Below, piece by piece: positions 32,346 through 45,356 of a stretch of DNA of 64,000 nt (the first letter of the stretch is position 1; each line of letters begins with the position of its first letter). A model generated the notes under the pieces. The model ran no database searches. It saw only the letters and a program-made list of their open reading frames with translations, and was not told where the DNA came from. This DNA comes from Streptomyces sp. AM 2-1-1 (GTDB lineage Bacteria > Actinomycetota > Actinomycetes > Streptomycetales > Streptomycetaceae). Location: positions 5,040,501-5,104,500 of the forward strand of contig NZ_CP119147.1 in NCBI RefSeq assembly GCF_029167645.1. The letters are read 5' to 3'. A program made the position numbers and the translations under genes.

Positions 32346-34919
32346 ATGACCTCACGACGCGTATCCCGGCACGCCCGCGCGCGGACGATCGCCGCGACGG
32401 CGACCGTATGCGCTCTGTCCGCCGCCCTGTTGACACCGCAGGCCGTTGCCTCCGGAACCCGTCCGTACACCGAGGCCTACCGGCCCCAGTTCCACTACAC
32501 CCCCCAGAAGAACTGGATGAACGACCCCAACGGGCTGGTGTACTACAAGGGCGAGTACCACCTCTTCTACCAGTACAACCCCAACGGCAACTCCTGGGGC
32601 GACATGTCCTGGGGGCACGCGGTGAGCACCGACCTCATGCACTGGAAGGAACTGCCGCTCGCCCTTTCCCACGACGACGAGGAGATGGTGTTCTCCGGCA
32701 GCGCGGTCATCGACTGGAACAACACCACCGGCTTCGGAACGAAGAAGAACCCGCCCATGGTGGCGATCTACACGAGCTACGACAAGAGCACCGGTGTCCA
32801 GGCCCAGGCGCTCGCCTACAGCAACGACCGCGGACGTACGTTCACCAAGTACGACGGCAACCCGGTCATCGACATCGGTTCCAAGGAGTTCCGCGACCCC
32901 AAGGTCCAGTGGTACGCGCCGACCAGGAGCTGGCTGATGACGGTGTCGCTCTCCACCGAGCACAAGGTGCGGTTCTACTCCTCCAAGAACCTCAAGGACT
33001 GGGACCTGCTCAGCGAGTTCGGACCGGCCGGGGCCACGGGCGGCGTGTGGGAATGCCCCGACCTGTTCCCTCTCGCGGTCGACGGCGACAAGAAGAACAC
33101 CAAGTGGGTCCTGGTCGTCAACATCAACCCCGGCGGCATCGCCGGCGGGTCGGGCGCCCAGTACTTCGTCGGTGATTTCGACGGCACGAAGTTCACCGCC
33201 GACGACAAGGGCTCCTACACTCCGCCCACCGGCACCGTCGTACAGGACTTCGAGGACCCGGACTTCGGTACGTGGACGGCTACCGGCACCGCATTCGGCC
33301 AAGGGCCGGCGGCCGGCGCGCTGACCGGGCAGGGAGCCGTCAGCGGCTTCGACGGCAAGGGTCTCGCCAACAGCTTCCACGCGGGTGACGCGGGCACCGG
33401 CATCCTCTCCTCCCCGGTCTTCACCGTCGACAGCCCGTACCTCAACTTCAAGATCGCCGGCGGACGCCACCCCCACCAGGCGGGCACCGTGCAGGAACGG
33501 GGACCGGTGCCGGAGGGGACGGCCCTCGCCGACTTCGAAGGCGGCACCTACGGCGACTGGACGATCACGGGCGACGCCTTCGGAACCGCACCGGCCACCG
33601 GCAGCCACGCCGGCCAGCAGGAGGTCACGGGCTTCCTCGGCAGTGGGCTGGCCAACTCGTTCCTGAGTGGTGACGCCGCGACCGGCAGCCTCACCTCGCC
33701 GGAATTCACCATCGACAAGAACTACGTCAACTTCCTCATCGGCGGCGGCAACCATCCCGCGAGCCAGGCCGGGCCCACCGCCGTCGAACTCCTCGTCGAC
33801 GGCAAGGTGGTACGCAGCGCCACCGGACATGACGGCGAAGCCCTCAACTGGGACGCGTGGGACGTCCGCGACCTCATCGGCACGAAGGCGCGGGTCAAGA
33901 TCGTCGACGAGAACACCGGCGGCTGGGGTCACATCAACCTCGACCACATCGTGCTCTCCGACACCCGGGCCCAGCCCGTCTCGCGCGAGACGGCCGTCAA
34001 CCTGGTCGTCGACGGCAAGGTCGTCGGCAGCGCAACCGGCTCCGACAGCGAGGCGCTGGACTGGGCCTCCATCGACATGCGCCCCTATGCCGGCAAGAGG
34101 GCGCGGATACAGATCGTCGACATGAACACCGGCGGCTGGGGCCAGATCATGGCCGACCGGTTCACCACCGCGGCGACGCCCGCCAGATCCGCCCTGCAGC
34201 GTGCCGACTGGGCCGACTACGGCAGGGACTACTACGCGGCCGTGTCCTGGGAGGACGCACCGGGCGACGAGCGGCACATGATCGGCTGGATGAACAACTG
34301 GGAGTACAGCGGCTCCCTCCCGACCTCCCCCTGGCGCAGCGCGCAGAGCACCCCCCGCCAGATGGCCCTTCGCACCGTGGACGGCGAGGTCAAGCTGACC
34401 AGCGAACCGGTGAAGAGCCTGAACTCCCTGCGCCTGGGGCGCCCGGTGGTCTCGGCCGGCACCACGGTGACCAACGCGTCGCGGCCCCTCGGACACGGCG
34501 CCGCCAAGGGCAAGGCCCTCGACATCGAGGCGACCTTCTCCCTCAGGGACGCCGGGCGGTTCGGCATCAAGGTGCGGACCGGCGCCGACGGAGAGGGAAC
34601 CGTCGTCGGATACGACACGACGACGCAGGAGCTGTACGTCGACCGGACCCGCTCCGGCACCGCGGACTTCAGCGACACCTTCTCCGGCGTCCAGCGCGCG
34701 CCCCTGCACCCCGTGAACGGCAAGGTGAAGCTGCGGATCCTGGTCGACTGGTCATCCGTGGAGGTCTTCGGCGGCAGCGGCGAAGCGGTGATCACGGACC
34801 AGATCTTCCCCGACCCCTCCCACCAGGGAGTGGACGTCTTCGCCGAGAACGGCTCGGTGAAGCTGGACCACGCCCGCGTCTGGCACCTCGTCTGGCACCT
34901 CAAGTCCTCCCGGAAGTGA
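32346..34919 (+). CDS. Secreted GH32 fructan hydrolase with nested inserted modules
   Basis: The 857-residue enzyme has a signal peptide (ATVCALSAALLTPQAVA). Its GH32 catalytic half includes WMNDPNG, RDPK and WECP, all canonical. At about residue 302 the propeller is interrupted: the first half of a beta-rich module (302-383), a complete copy of the same module (397-540), then the second half of the first (547-612). The GH32 domain resumes at about 619 (ADYGRDYYAAVSW, WMNNWEY) and ends in the beta-sandwich. The modules resemble those of the two-module levanase. ATG at 32346 has AGGAG. It likely degrades levan or inulin outside the cell. Confidence 0.92.
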   Translation: MTSRRVSRHARARTIAATATVCALSAALLTPQAVASGTRPYTEAYRPQFHYTPQKNWMNDPNGLVYYKGEYHLFYQYNPNGNSWGDMSWGHAVSTDLMHWKELPLALSHDDEEMVFSGSAVIDWNNTTGFGTKKNPPMVAIYTSYDKSTGVQAQALAYSNDRGRTFTKYDGNPVIDIGSKEFRDPKVQWYAPTRSWLMTVSLSTEHKVRFYSSKNLKDWDLLSEFGPAGATGGVWECPDLFPLAVDGDKKNTKWVLVVNINPGGIAGGSGAQYFVGDFDGTKFTADDKGSYTPPTGTVVQDFEDPDFGTWTATGTAFGQGPAAGALTGQGAVSGFDGKGLANSFHAGDAGTGILSSPVFTVDSPYLNFKIAGGRHPHQAGTVQERGPVPEGTALADFEGGTYGDWTITGDAFGTAPATGSHAGQQEVTGFLGSGLANSFLSGDAATGSLTSPEFTIDKNYVNFLIGGGNHPASQAGPTAVELLVDGKVVRSATGHDGEALNWDAWDVRDLIGTKARVKIVDENTGGWGHINLDHIVLSDTRAQPVSRETAVNLVVDGKVVGSATGSDSEALDWASIDMRPYAGKRARIQIVDMNTGGWGQIMADRFTTAATPARSALQRADWADYGRDYYAAVSWEDAPGDERHMIGWMNNWEYSGSLPTSPWRSAQSTPRQMALRTVDGEVKLTSEPVKSLNSLRLGRPVVSAGTTVTNASRPLGHGAAKGKALDIEATFSLRDAGRFGIKVRTGADGEGTVVGYDTTTQELYVDRTRSGTADFSDTFSGVQRAPLHPVNGKVKLRILVDWSSVEVFGGSGEAVITDQIFPDPSHQGVDVFAENGSVKLDHARVWHLVWHLKSSRK

Positions 34920-34951
34920 CGCGAGTGATCCCCGACCGCGGAAGGACGGAC

Positions 34952-35245
34952 GTGAAGAGGACCCTGCTCGCCGAGTTCACCGCCTGCGAAGGAGCGGAAG
35001 AGGAGGTCGCACACCTGCTGCGGGAGTACGCCCGGACGGTGCGCGAGGAGGCCGGCAACCTGTCCTTCGACGTCTGCACCAAGGCATCCAGTCCTCGTGC
35101 CTACCTCATCCTCGAGACGTACCGGGACGAAGCCGCCTTCCAGCGCCACCTCACGGCTCAGTATGCCGGCCCCTTCAACACGGCCCTCGTCCCGCTGATC
35201 GAGGAGGGCGCCTCTCGCCTGACCATTCTCGATCCCGAGTCCTGA
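34952..35245 (+). CDS. ABM-domain monooxygenase-like protein
   Basis: The 97-residue protein is an antibiotic-biosynthesis-monooxygenase fold (RTLLAEFTACEGAEEEVAHLL, LSFDVCTKASSPRAYLILETYRDEAAFQRHL). Members are small ferredoxin-like dimers acting as quinol or other monooxygenases without cofactors, or of unknown role. The GTG at 34952 follows GGAAGGACGGAC. It lies 32 bp after the GH32 gene and is probably in the same transcript, though a link to fructan metabolism is not evident. Confidence 0.82.
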   Translation: MKRTLLAEFTACEGAEEEVAHLLREYARTVREEAGNLSFDVCTKASSPRAYLILETYRDEAAFQRHLTAQYAGPFNTALVPLIEEGASRLTILDPES

Positions 35246-35632
35246 CGACCTGCGACATGTTGTCCCGCGGAGTGCGACGCCCGCCGGTCCTCACGCCTCC
35301 AGGGATCGGGATCCGCAGGACGACCGGGCGAGGGCGAGCTCGCTGCTCACCCCGCCGGACGACCCGCTCGCCGGCCGGCGCGGCTCGGAACCGGTGGGGT
35401 GGCGGATCACCCGTCGGGCCGGGTGGGGAACACGTGCTTCCACGTCGGCTCCCCGCCGACGTGGGTTTCCCTGGACGCGAAGGCTGAGAAGGCCTCGGCG
35501 CGTGCGAGCTGCTTGAACCCGCGTGTCCTGAGCGGAGAGCGGTTCACACGGAAGGCGGCCGCACGGTGAGGGGCATGGCCGAGAGGGGCCCGGTCGGGGA
35601 CACGGGTGAGGGTGACGCAGTGCCCCGCGAGG
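35246..35632. other. Intergenic stretch with no supported gene
   Basis: The 387 bp contain overlapping open frames in several phases, none with a ribosome-binding site or recognisable family. The convergent orientation of the flanking genes suggests terminator function, but no strong stem was found by eye. Confidence 0.4.
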
Positions 35633-36016
35633 TCACCGCGGCGTACCGCTCGCCGTCCAGGGCTCGGTGGGCTGGAGCACGGCTTCGGTGAGAGCGCGGG
35701 AGCGCAGACCGGTGATCTCCTGGTACTCGGGATCCGCCACCATGCGGCTGAACGCCGCACGGCTGGGGTAGCGGACGAGCAGCACCGCGTCCCAGGACTG
35801 CCCTTGTTCCGCGACGAGAGGGGTGCTGCCGTCGCCGGCGTACAGCAGTTCCCCTCCGTGCCGCGCCAGGAAGACGCCGGCCCGCCGCGAGTACTCGCCG
35901 TACAGTGCGCGGCCGTCGACGGCGAAACGCAGCAGGTTGAGCATGACGAAGGGGCCATCGGCGCCGCCCTCTTCAGTGAAGCGTGCAAGATCGGAACCCT
36001 GCGGATCGACAGCCAT
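35633..36016 (-). CDS. DUF1330-type protein
   Basis: The 127-residue protein shows the DUF1330/ferredoxin-like pattern: FVMLNLLRFAVDGRALYGEYSRRAG, then WDAVLLVRYPSRAAFSRMVADPEYQEITGLRSRAL. Family members are small dimeric alpha/beta proteins of unclear function. The ATG at 36016 follows GGGGAGAAC. It is a single gene. Confidence 0.8.
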   Translation of the reverse strand: MAVDPQGSDLARFTEEGGADGPFVMLNLLRFAVDGRALYGEYSRRAGVFLARHGGELLYAGDGSTPLVAEQGQSWDAVLLVRYPSRAAFSRMVADPEYQEITGLRSRALTEAVLQPTEPWTASGTPR

Positions 36017-36479
36017 GTGTTCTCCCCGATCGTCGGAAACAGGCGGCTCTCGGACGTGCGGCCGAGACGCGGTCAGGAGCATAGAAGAGAACGGAGCCCC
36101 TGCATACCGCCCAGTCGGTCCGCGCCACGACCGCACCACACCGCGCAGGCAGGGGGAGGGGTACGGGCTCGGCGAGCCTCGCACGGAGCACTGGCACCGT
36201 GGAGGCTCAGCGACTCAGGCGCACTTGCGGCCTCACCGGGTACGGGGCGATCGCGGCGGGGCAGGCGTTCGACGGCCAGGTCGCAGGAGTCCACGACCGC
36301 GTCGGTGACCAGTCTTCCGGTGGTGCCGGGGCCCGCACCGGTCCTGCCCCGGCCGTCCTCGCGGCCCGAGACACCACGACCCGCCCGTGACGGCGGCCGG
36401 GCTCCGCTGGTCGGGCGGCGGAACCGGTCGGCCGGTTCGCGGGTCCGCCGGTGCTTTCGCGGGCCCGCCGGTGCTGGGG
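36017..36479. other. Intergenic stretch with no supported gene
   Basis: The 463 bp contain only composition-driven open frames on both strands. I see no clear family, repeat or terminator. Confidence 0.4.
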
Positions 36480-38609
<2,130 letters not shown>

Positions 38610-38802
38610 TCAGGAGCACCACAGGCGTTTCCCGGACCCGGACCGCGGTCGTTCCCGCGCGGCAGCGTGCCTACCATTGCACGGACGGCATCCGGGCGAA
38701 GGCCTGCGGACAGCCCGCCCAGAGGATGCCGCCGGGTCGTCCGGCTCCGCGAGGACGCGGAGCCTTCGGGTGCTGGGGAGGCGCGGAGAAACGGAGTGGG
38801 GC

Positions 38803-41526
38803 ATGCAGAGGCGGGCGTTGCTGGGGCGCGAGACGGAGCGTCGCGCGCTGACCGCCCTGGTCGAGCAGGGGGCCGCCGGGTCGGGCGGCGCGACGGTGAT
38901 CACCGGCGCGCCGGGGATCGGCAAGTCGGCGCTGGTGGCGGAGGCCGCGGCTGCGGCAGCGCGCGGCGGAACCCATGTGATCACTGCCGTGGGTGTCCAG
39001 TCGGAGGAAAACCTGCCCTGCGCCGGCCTGCACCAGCTGGTTCACCAACTGCGCGACGGAATCGACGACTTGCCGAGTCGCCAGCGCACCGCGCTGCTCG
39101 CCGCCGTCGGCCTCCTCGACGAGGCCGTCCCCGACCTGTACCTCGTCGGCCTGGCCGCGCTGACCCTGTTGACGGACGCGGCGGCGAAGGCACCGCTGCT
39201 GGTGGTCGTCGAGGACGCCCACTGGATGGACCGTGCCAGCCTCGATGTGCTCGGATTCGTGGCACGGCGCATCGAGTCCGATCCACTCGTCCTGGTCGCG
39301 GTCACCCGGCGCCTCGACGACCGTCTCGGCAGCGCCGGCCTGCCGGTGCTGCACCTGGGGCCGCTGACGGACGAGGTGTCGGGTGAGGTGTTGGACGCGG
39401 TCGCCCCCGACCTGGGACAGCAGGTCAGACGGCGGCTGCTGGAGGAGTCCGCCGGGAACCCGCTGGCGCTGACCGAGCTGCCGGTCGCGCTGCGGTCGGT
39501 CGGCGGGGCGTACGCGCTCAACCCGGGTCCGCTGCCGCTGACCGCACGGTTGGAGCGGACCTTCACGGCGCGGGTCTCCCGCCTTCCGGCCGACACCCGT
39601 GCGGTCCTGCTCCTCTCCGCCCTCAACGGTGACGGAACGATGGACGAATGTCTCGCCGCGGCGACCCGGATGCTCGGGACGGCGGTCGACGTCTCCGCCG
39701 GTGAGGCAGCGATCGACGCGGGTCTGCTGGAAGCCCGGGGGCTGGCCTTCAGGCACCCGCTCGTCCGCTCGGCGATGTACCACGCCGCCACCGCCGCCGA
39801 CCGACGGGCCGCACACGCCGCCCTGGCCGCCGCGCTCCAGGGACAGCCCGACCGACAGGCGTGGCACCGTGCCGCCGCCACCGTCGGTCCCGACGAACGA
39901 GTGGCACGGGAGCTCGACTCCACCGCCGGCCGGGCCCTGCGGCGAGGAGGTGTCGCCGCAGCCCTTGCCGCGCTGAGACGGGCGACGGAGCTGACGGAGG
40001 ACCCGTCCGCGCGGGCGGACCGGCTGCTCCGGGCCGCGGAGCTCGCGCTGGAGTCGGGCCAGGGAGACACAGCGGCACATCTGCTGGCCCAGGCGCGCTC
40101 ACTGGACCTCTCGGTCCGGGACCGGGGCCGCGCGGCCTGGGTCAGCATCGCTCTGGCCGAGGGGACCCGGGGGGAGGGAGCCGCGACGGCCGAGCTGGCC
40201 GAGCTGGCGGTCGGGATCGCCGCCGGGGGAGAACCGGCACTGGGGCTGCGCATGCTGTGGGGCGCGGTCCTGCAGTGCTTCTGGGGAGAGCCGAGCCCGG
40301 CCTCCCGCGAGCGCGTCGCCGCCGCCGCGGACCGGATGCCCGTGCCTGCCGACAACGCCGACCTGGTCGCTCTGCGGGCGTACTCGGCCCCGGTGGAGCG
40401 CGGGGAAACGGTCATGGAAGGCCTGACGGGGCAGGTGGAGCGCGCGTCCGAGAACGCGGAGGGGGACCAGCTCCTGGGGGGCGCCGCCGTGATGGTGGGT
40501 GCTCCCGCCCTGGCGAGCCGGTTGACGGTGAGGTCGCTGGACGCCCTGCGCGCGCAAGGCAGGCTGTCGATGCTGGCCCGCGCCCTCTGCGTCCAGGCGG
40601 GGAGCGCGGCACGGCTGGGTGACGTGCGCGCGGGTTCCCTCGCCGCGGAGGAGGCCGCATCACTGGCCCGCGAGACGAGTCAGCCTCTCGTGCACGCGAT
40701 GGTGAACGCCATCCGCGCGCAGCTGGCCGCCGTCAGCGGCGACCCGGCGGCGGAGGCGTGGGCGGCGGAAGCCGAGCGCGCGGCCCTTCCCAGCGGCGGG
40801 CGCCCGGTGCTGGCCATCGTGCAGATGGCCCGCGGGCAGGCGGCGCTCTGCCAGGGCCGCTACGGCGACGCGTACGGCCACCTGCACCGCGTCTTCGACC
40901 CTGCCGACCCCGCCTTCCACCCCTGGTTGCGCTTCTACGCGGTCGCGGAGCTGGTCGAGGCGGCTGTGCGCGGCGAATCCGAGAAGCCGGCGCGCGACGT
41001 CGTGCGGGAGCTGACCCCCCTCGGGGAGACGACTTCGTCGCCCGCCCTGCTCTGCGGATTGCGATTGGGCCGGGCTCTGCTGAGTCCGCAGGACGACGCC
41101 GAGCCGCTCTACAGGGCGGCCCTCGACGCCGTCCCCACGGATTGGCCGTTCGAGCGGGCGCGGGCACGTCTCGCCCTGGGCGAGTGGTTGCGGCGGCACC
41201 GGCGGCCCGCCGAGTCCCGCGCCGCCCTTCAGGCCGCGCGCGAGATCTTCGTCGCCCTCGGCGCGTCGGCGTGGGCGGAGCGGGCACGGCAGGAGCTGCG
41301 CGCCGCGGGCGCGTCGTCCCCCCGCCAGGACCCGGCCGCCGTGGACCGGCTGACCTCCACCGAACTGCATGTCGCTCAGCTCGCCGCGCAGGGTCTGACG
41401 AACCGGGAGATCGGCGAGCGGCTGTACGTCTCGCCCAGGACGGTGAGCACCCATCTCCAGCGGATGTTCCCCAAACTGGGTGTGACGTCCCGCGGCGAGC
41501 TCGCCGCGGTGCTGGGCGGCGGCATG

Positions 41527-41529
<3 letters not shown>
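38803..41529 (+). CDS. LAL-type LuxR-family transcriptional regulator
   Basis: The 908-residue regulator has an N-terminal AAA-like ATPase (LLGRETERRALTALVEQG, Walker A GAPGIGKSAL, Walker B LLVVVEDAHWMD). A long TPR-like helical region follows, then a C-terminal LuxR helix-turn-helix (LTSTELHVAQLAAQGLTNREIGERLYVSPRTVSTHLQ). Such large ATP-binding LuxR proteins are common in Streptomyces as activators. The ATG at 38803 follows GGAGTGGGG. The next gene, a perhydrolase-type hydrolase preceded by GACGTAC repeats, is a candidate target. Confidence 0.92.
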
Positions 41530-42530
<1,001 letters not shown>

Positions 42531-42634
42531 AAGCCGGCGTCTCTCCCGCGACGGTCCGGAGCGAGCGCGTGAGCTGCTCCCTGCCGGTGCGGGTGGCGCG
42601 CCACGGAACACTCGAACAGGATGGGGCGCCTCTC

Positions 42635-43216
42635 GTGAACGGGCTCATGGAAGCGGGGGCCACAGCTCTCGTTCCGACGTCGTCGCAGGCCCGGGACCTC
42701 CCGCCGGACGTGGACTGCGACGCCTTCGTCAAGGACATCTACGACCAGTACGGCCCCCTGCTCGTCCGGTACGCCACGCGGCTGCTGGACGGTGACTGGC
42801 ACAAGGGGGAGGACATATTCCAGGAGACCGCGGCCCGTGCCTGGAAGCACGCCCGCTTCCTGGGCAGCCGCAACGAACGCCTCAGACCCTGGTTGTTCAC
42901 CGTGGCCCGCAATCTCGTCATCGACCACCACCGGGCGCGGCAGGTCAGGCCGCTGGAGGTCATGCCCGTCGAGGAGCTGGACACGTCCAGCGACAGCACG
43001 GCAGCCACGATCGACACCCACGTGGTGGTGCAGGCCCTGCGGGAACTGAACGAGCAGCAGCAGACCGTCATCCGCCTCATGCACCTCCTGGGATGCAGCG
43101 TCGATCAGGCTGCGGAACACCTCGGCATACCGCCCGGCACCGTCAAGAGCCGTACCTTCTACGCCATGCGGGCGCTGCGCAAGGCGCTGGAGAAGCAGGG
43201 GATCCTGGGGGCGTGA
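42635..43216 (+). CDS. ECF-type RNA polymerase sigma factor
   Basis: The 193-residue protein has sigma region 2 (IYDQYGPLLVRYATRLLDGDWHKGEDIFQETAARAWKH) and region 4 (LRELNEQQQTVIRLMHLLGCSVDQAAEHLGIPPGTVKSRTFYAMRALRKAL). I chose GTG at 42635 with GGGG upstream; ATG at 42647 is an alternative. No anti-sigma factor gene is adjacent, so control may be by another route. It reads as a SigL/SigK-like sigma factor, but the subgroup is uncertain. Confidence 0.9.
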   Translation: MNGLMEAGATALVPTSSQARDLPPDVDCDAFVKDIYDQYGPLLVRYATRLLDGDWHKGEDIFQETAARAWKHARFLGSRNERLRPWLFTVARNLVIDHHRARQVRPLEVMPVEELDTSSDSTAATIDTHVVVQALRELNEQQQTVIRLMHLLGCSVDQAAEHLGIPPGTVKSRTFYAMRALRKALEKQGILGA

Positions 43217-43470
43217 CCGCGGCGCGGCCACGTGCCCGCCGCAGTTCTCCACCCCTTCCGCGCTCCCGCGGGGCCCCGTAGCGCCGACCGCATCGTCCTC
43301 GGCGGACCACGTGCCGACGGGCTGAACCCACGGCGGGCTTCCGCCGTTCCTGGCATCGGGCTCATCGAAGCCCCCCGGAAACGAGCTGCGCACGTTTCCG
43401 CCCACGGCAGTCGTCGAGGTCCGCCACCAGGACGTGGACGACTCCCCCCTCACGAAAGGACGGCACTCCC

Positions 43471-43944
43471 ATGCCGGTTACCGACCACTCTCTGCCGGAG
43501 CGCGACCGCGAGACCGCGGGTGCGGCGCTCCAGGCGACCCTGGCCGATCTTCTCGACCTGTCCCTGGTGGCCAAGCAGGCCCACTGGAACGTGTACGGTC
43601 CGCGCTTCCGCTCGGTACACCTGCAGCTCGACGAGGTCGCGACCGTCGCCCGGAACCACGCCGACACGGTGGCCGAGCGCGCGGCCACTCTGGGCGTCAG
43701 CCCGGACGGACGGGCCGCGACCATAGCGGGGGCCAGCGGCGTGCCCGCCCTTCCGCCGGGCTGGACCGAAGACAGCGACGCCGTCGAGGCCTTGGTGCGC
43801 GCGCTCTCGGCAGTGACCGCACGACTGCGCCGGCGCATTGCCGAGGCGGGCCCGGCGGATGTGGTCACGGAGGATCTCCTCATCGGGCTCACAGCTGATC
43901 TGGAGAGACAGAGCTGGATGTTCCAGGCGGAGAACCGGGGCTGA
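43471..43944 (+). CDS. Dps-family ferritin-like protein
   Basis: The 157-residue protein has the Dps ferroxidase pattern: KQAHWNVYGPRFRSVHLQLDEV, with the His, His and Asp ligands at the dimer interface, and the C-terminal QSWMFQAENRG. Dps proteins form 12-subunit shells that oxidise and store iron and shield DNA under stress. The ATG at 43471 has AAAGGA about 12 bases upstream. The ECF sigma factor gene upstream may contribute to its control, but 254 bp separate them. Confidence 0.92.
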   Translation: MPVTDHSLPERDRETAGAALQATLADLLDLSLVAKQAHWNVYGPRFRSVHLQLDEVATVARNHADTVAERAATLGVSPDGRAATIAGASGVPALPPGWTEDSDAVEALVRALSAVTARLRRRIAEAGPADVVTEDLLIGLTADLERQSWMFQAENRG

Positions 43945-44129
43945 TCGGTCCCCGGTTCCCGCGAGGCGCTCCCTGCCCCGTCCACCTCGCGTCGGGCGAG
44001 CGCCGCGCTGTGGGCGCAGAGGCGTGTGCACGGATGTCGGCACTGCCGTGACCTGGGGCGATGCGTGAACCGCCGTGACGTCCGGCCCGTTGAGTGATCG
44101 AACAGTTGTCGTCAGGAGTGGAGAAGAGC

Positions 44130-45275
44130 ATGGGTGTCGAGGGAACGAGCACCGACCGGTTCGAAGCGGTACGAGCGGCGTTGGCGGCCCACCTCGAAGC
44201 CGGCGACGAGTTGGGGGCGTCGATCGCCGTCGATGTGGACGGGGTCATGGAAGTCGATCTGTGGGGCGGCCACACGGACGGGGCGCGGACCGTGCCGTGG
44301 CACCGGGACACGTTGGTGAACATGTGGTCGACCACGAAGACCCTCACCAGTCTCGCCGCTCTCGTCCTCGTCGACCGGAGCGCACTGGATCTGCACCGCC
44401 CGGTCGCGCACTACTGGCCCGAGTTCGCAGCCCGGGGAAAGGAGCACATCGAGGTGCGGCACGTCCTGGCCCACACCTCGGGACTCTCCGGCTGGGAGCA
44501 GCCCTTCTCCATGGAGGATCTCTACGACTGGCCCACCGCGAGTGCCCGGCTGGCCGCGCAGGCGCCCTGGTGGGAGCCGGGCTCCGCTTCGGGCTACCAC
44601 GTGCAGACACAAGGGCAACTGGTGGGAGAGCTCGTCCGGCGGGTCAGTGGTCGTACTCTCAAGGAGTTCGTCGCCACCGAGATCGCCGGACCGGCGCGGG
44701 CGGACGTCCAGATCGGCGCACGCCGGGCCGACTGGCCGCGTATCGCCGATCTGGTGGCCCCCTCACAGCTGGGCGGTATACCCGCGGGACTCGATCCCGA
44801 GGGCATCTTCACCAGGACGCTGTTCGGAAGCCCGGCGCGTGACGAGCACGTCGACACCCCGCAGTGGCGCTCCGCCGAACTCGGCGCCGTCAACGGACAC
44901 GGCAACGCGCGGGGCCTGGCACGAGCGCTCTCCGTCATCTCACGGCGCGGCCAGGTCAACGGTCACCGGCTTCTCTCCGCGGAGACGGTGGACAAGGTGT
45001 TCGACGTACAGGCCGACGGAGTCGACCTGTTCCTGGGCGTTCCCGTCCGCTGGGGCGTGGGCTACGCACTCGCGGATCCGAGGACGATGCCGCACATGCC
45101 CACCGGGAGGATCTGCTTCTGGGTCGGCCGGGGCGGTTCGATCGTCCTGATGGATCTCGACCGGCGCGTCACCTTCGCGTACACGATGAACCGGGTGGGC
45201 GACGGGATTCTCGGCTCGGAGCGTACCCACAGCTACCTCAGGCACGTCTACGAGGCCCTGGAGCGAACCGGCTGA
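44130..45275 (+). CDS. Serine hydrolase of the class C beta-lactamase/esterase family
   Basis: The 381-residue protein has the SxxK motif STTK (MWSTTKTLTSLAAL), a Tyr motif in SGYHVQTQGQLVGELV, and the third motif as GRGGS near the end. It is more like EstB-type esterases and DD-peptidase relatives than a true beta-lactamase, and lacks a signal peptide, so it is likely cytoplasmic. The ATG at 44130 follows GGAGTGGAGAAGAG. Confidence 0.88.
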   Translation: MGVEGTSTDRFEAVRAALAAHLEAGDELGASIAVDVDGVMEVDLWGGHTDGARTVPWHRDTLVNMWSTTKTLTSLAALVLVDRSALDLHRPVAHYWPEFAARGKEHIEVRHVLAHTSGLSGWEQPFSMEDLYDWPTASARLAAQAPWWEPGSASGYHVQTQGQLVGELVRRVSGRTLKEFVATEIAGPARADVQIGARRADWPRIADLVAPSQLGGIPAGLDPEGIFTRTLFGSPARDEHVDTPQWRSAELGAVNGHGNARGLARALSVISRRGQVNGHRLLSAETVDKVFDVQADGVDLFLGVPVRWGVGYALADPRTMPHMPTGRICFWVGRGGSIVLMDLDRRVTFAYTMNRVGDGILGSERTHSYLRHVYEALERTG

Positions 45276-45356
45276 GGTGGACCCGCGGGGGCCCGCCCCC
45301 GATCCGCTGCGGTCCGTACCGCCCCGCCGCCACGAGATCGGCAGGGCGACGGCTCC

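Noticed and set aside
32352..34709. A 785-residue minus-strand frame opposite the nested GH32 gene
   Set aside because: It is a mirror of the GH32 coding sequence with Val/Gly/Asp-rich shadow composition and no domain.
33857..34951. N-terminal extension of the small ABM protein gene
   Set aside because: This is the shadow of the GH32 gene in the ABM frame; the GTG at 34952 with a ribosome-binding site gives the normal family length.
35407..35988. A 193-residue minus-strand frame overlapping the DUF1330-type gene
   Set aside because: It is out of frame with a gene whose family signature and ribosome-binding site are clear.
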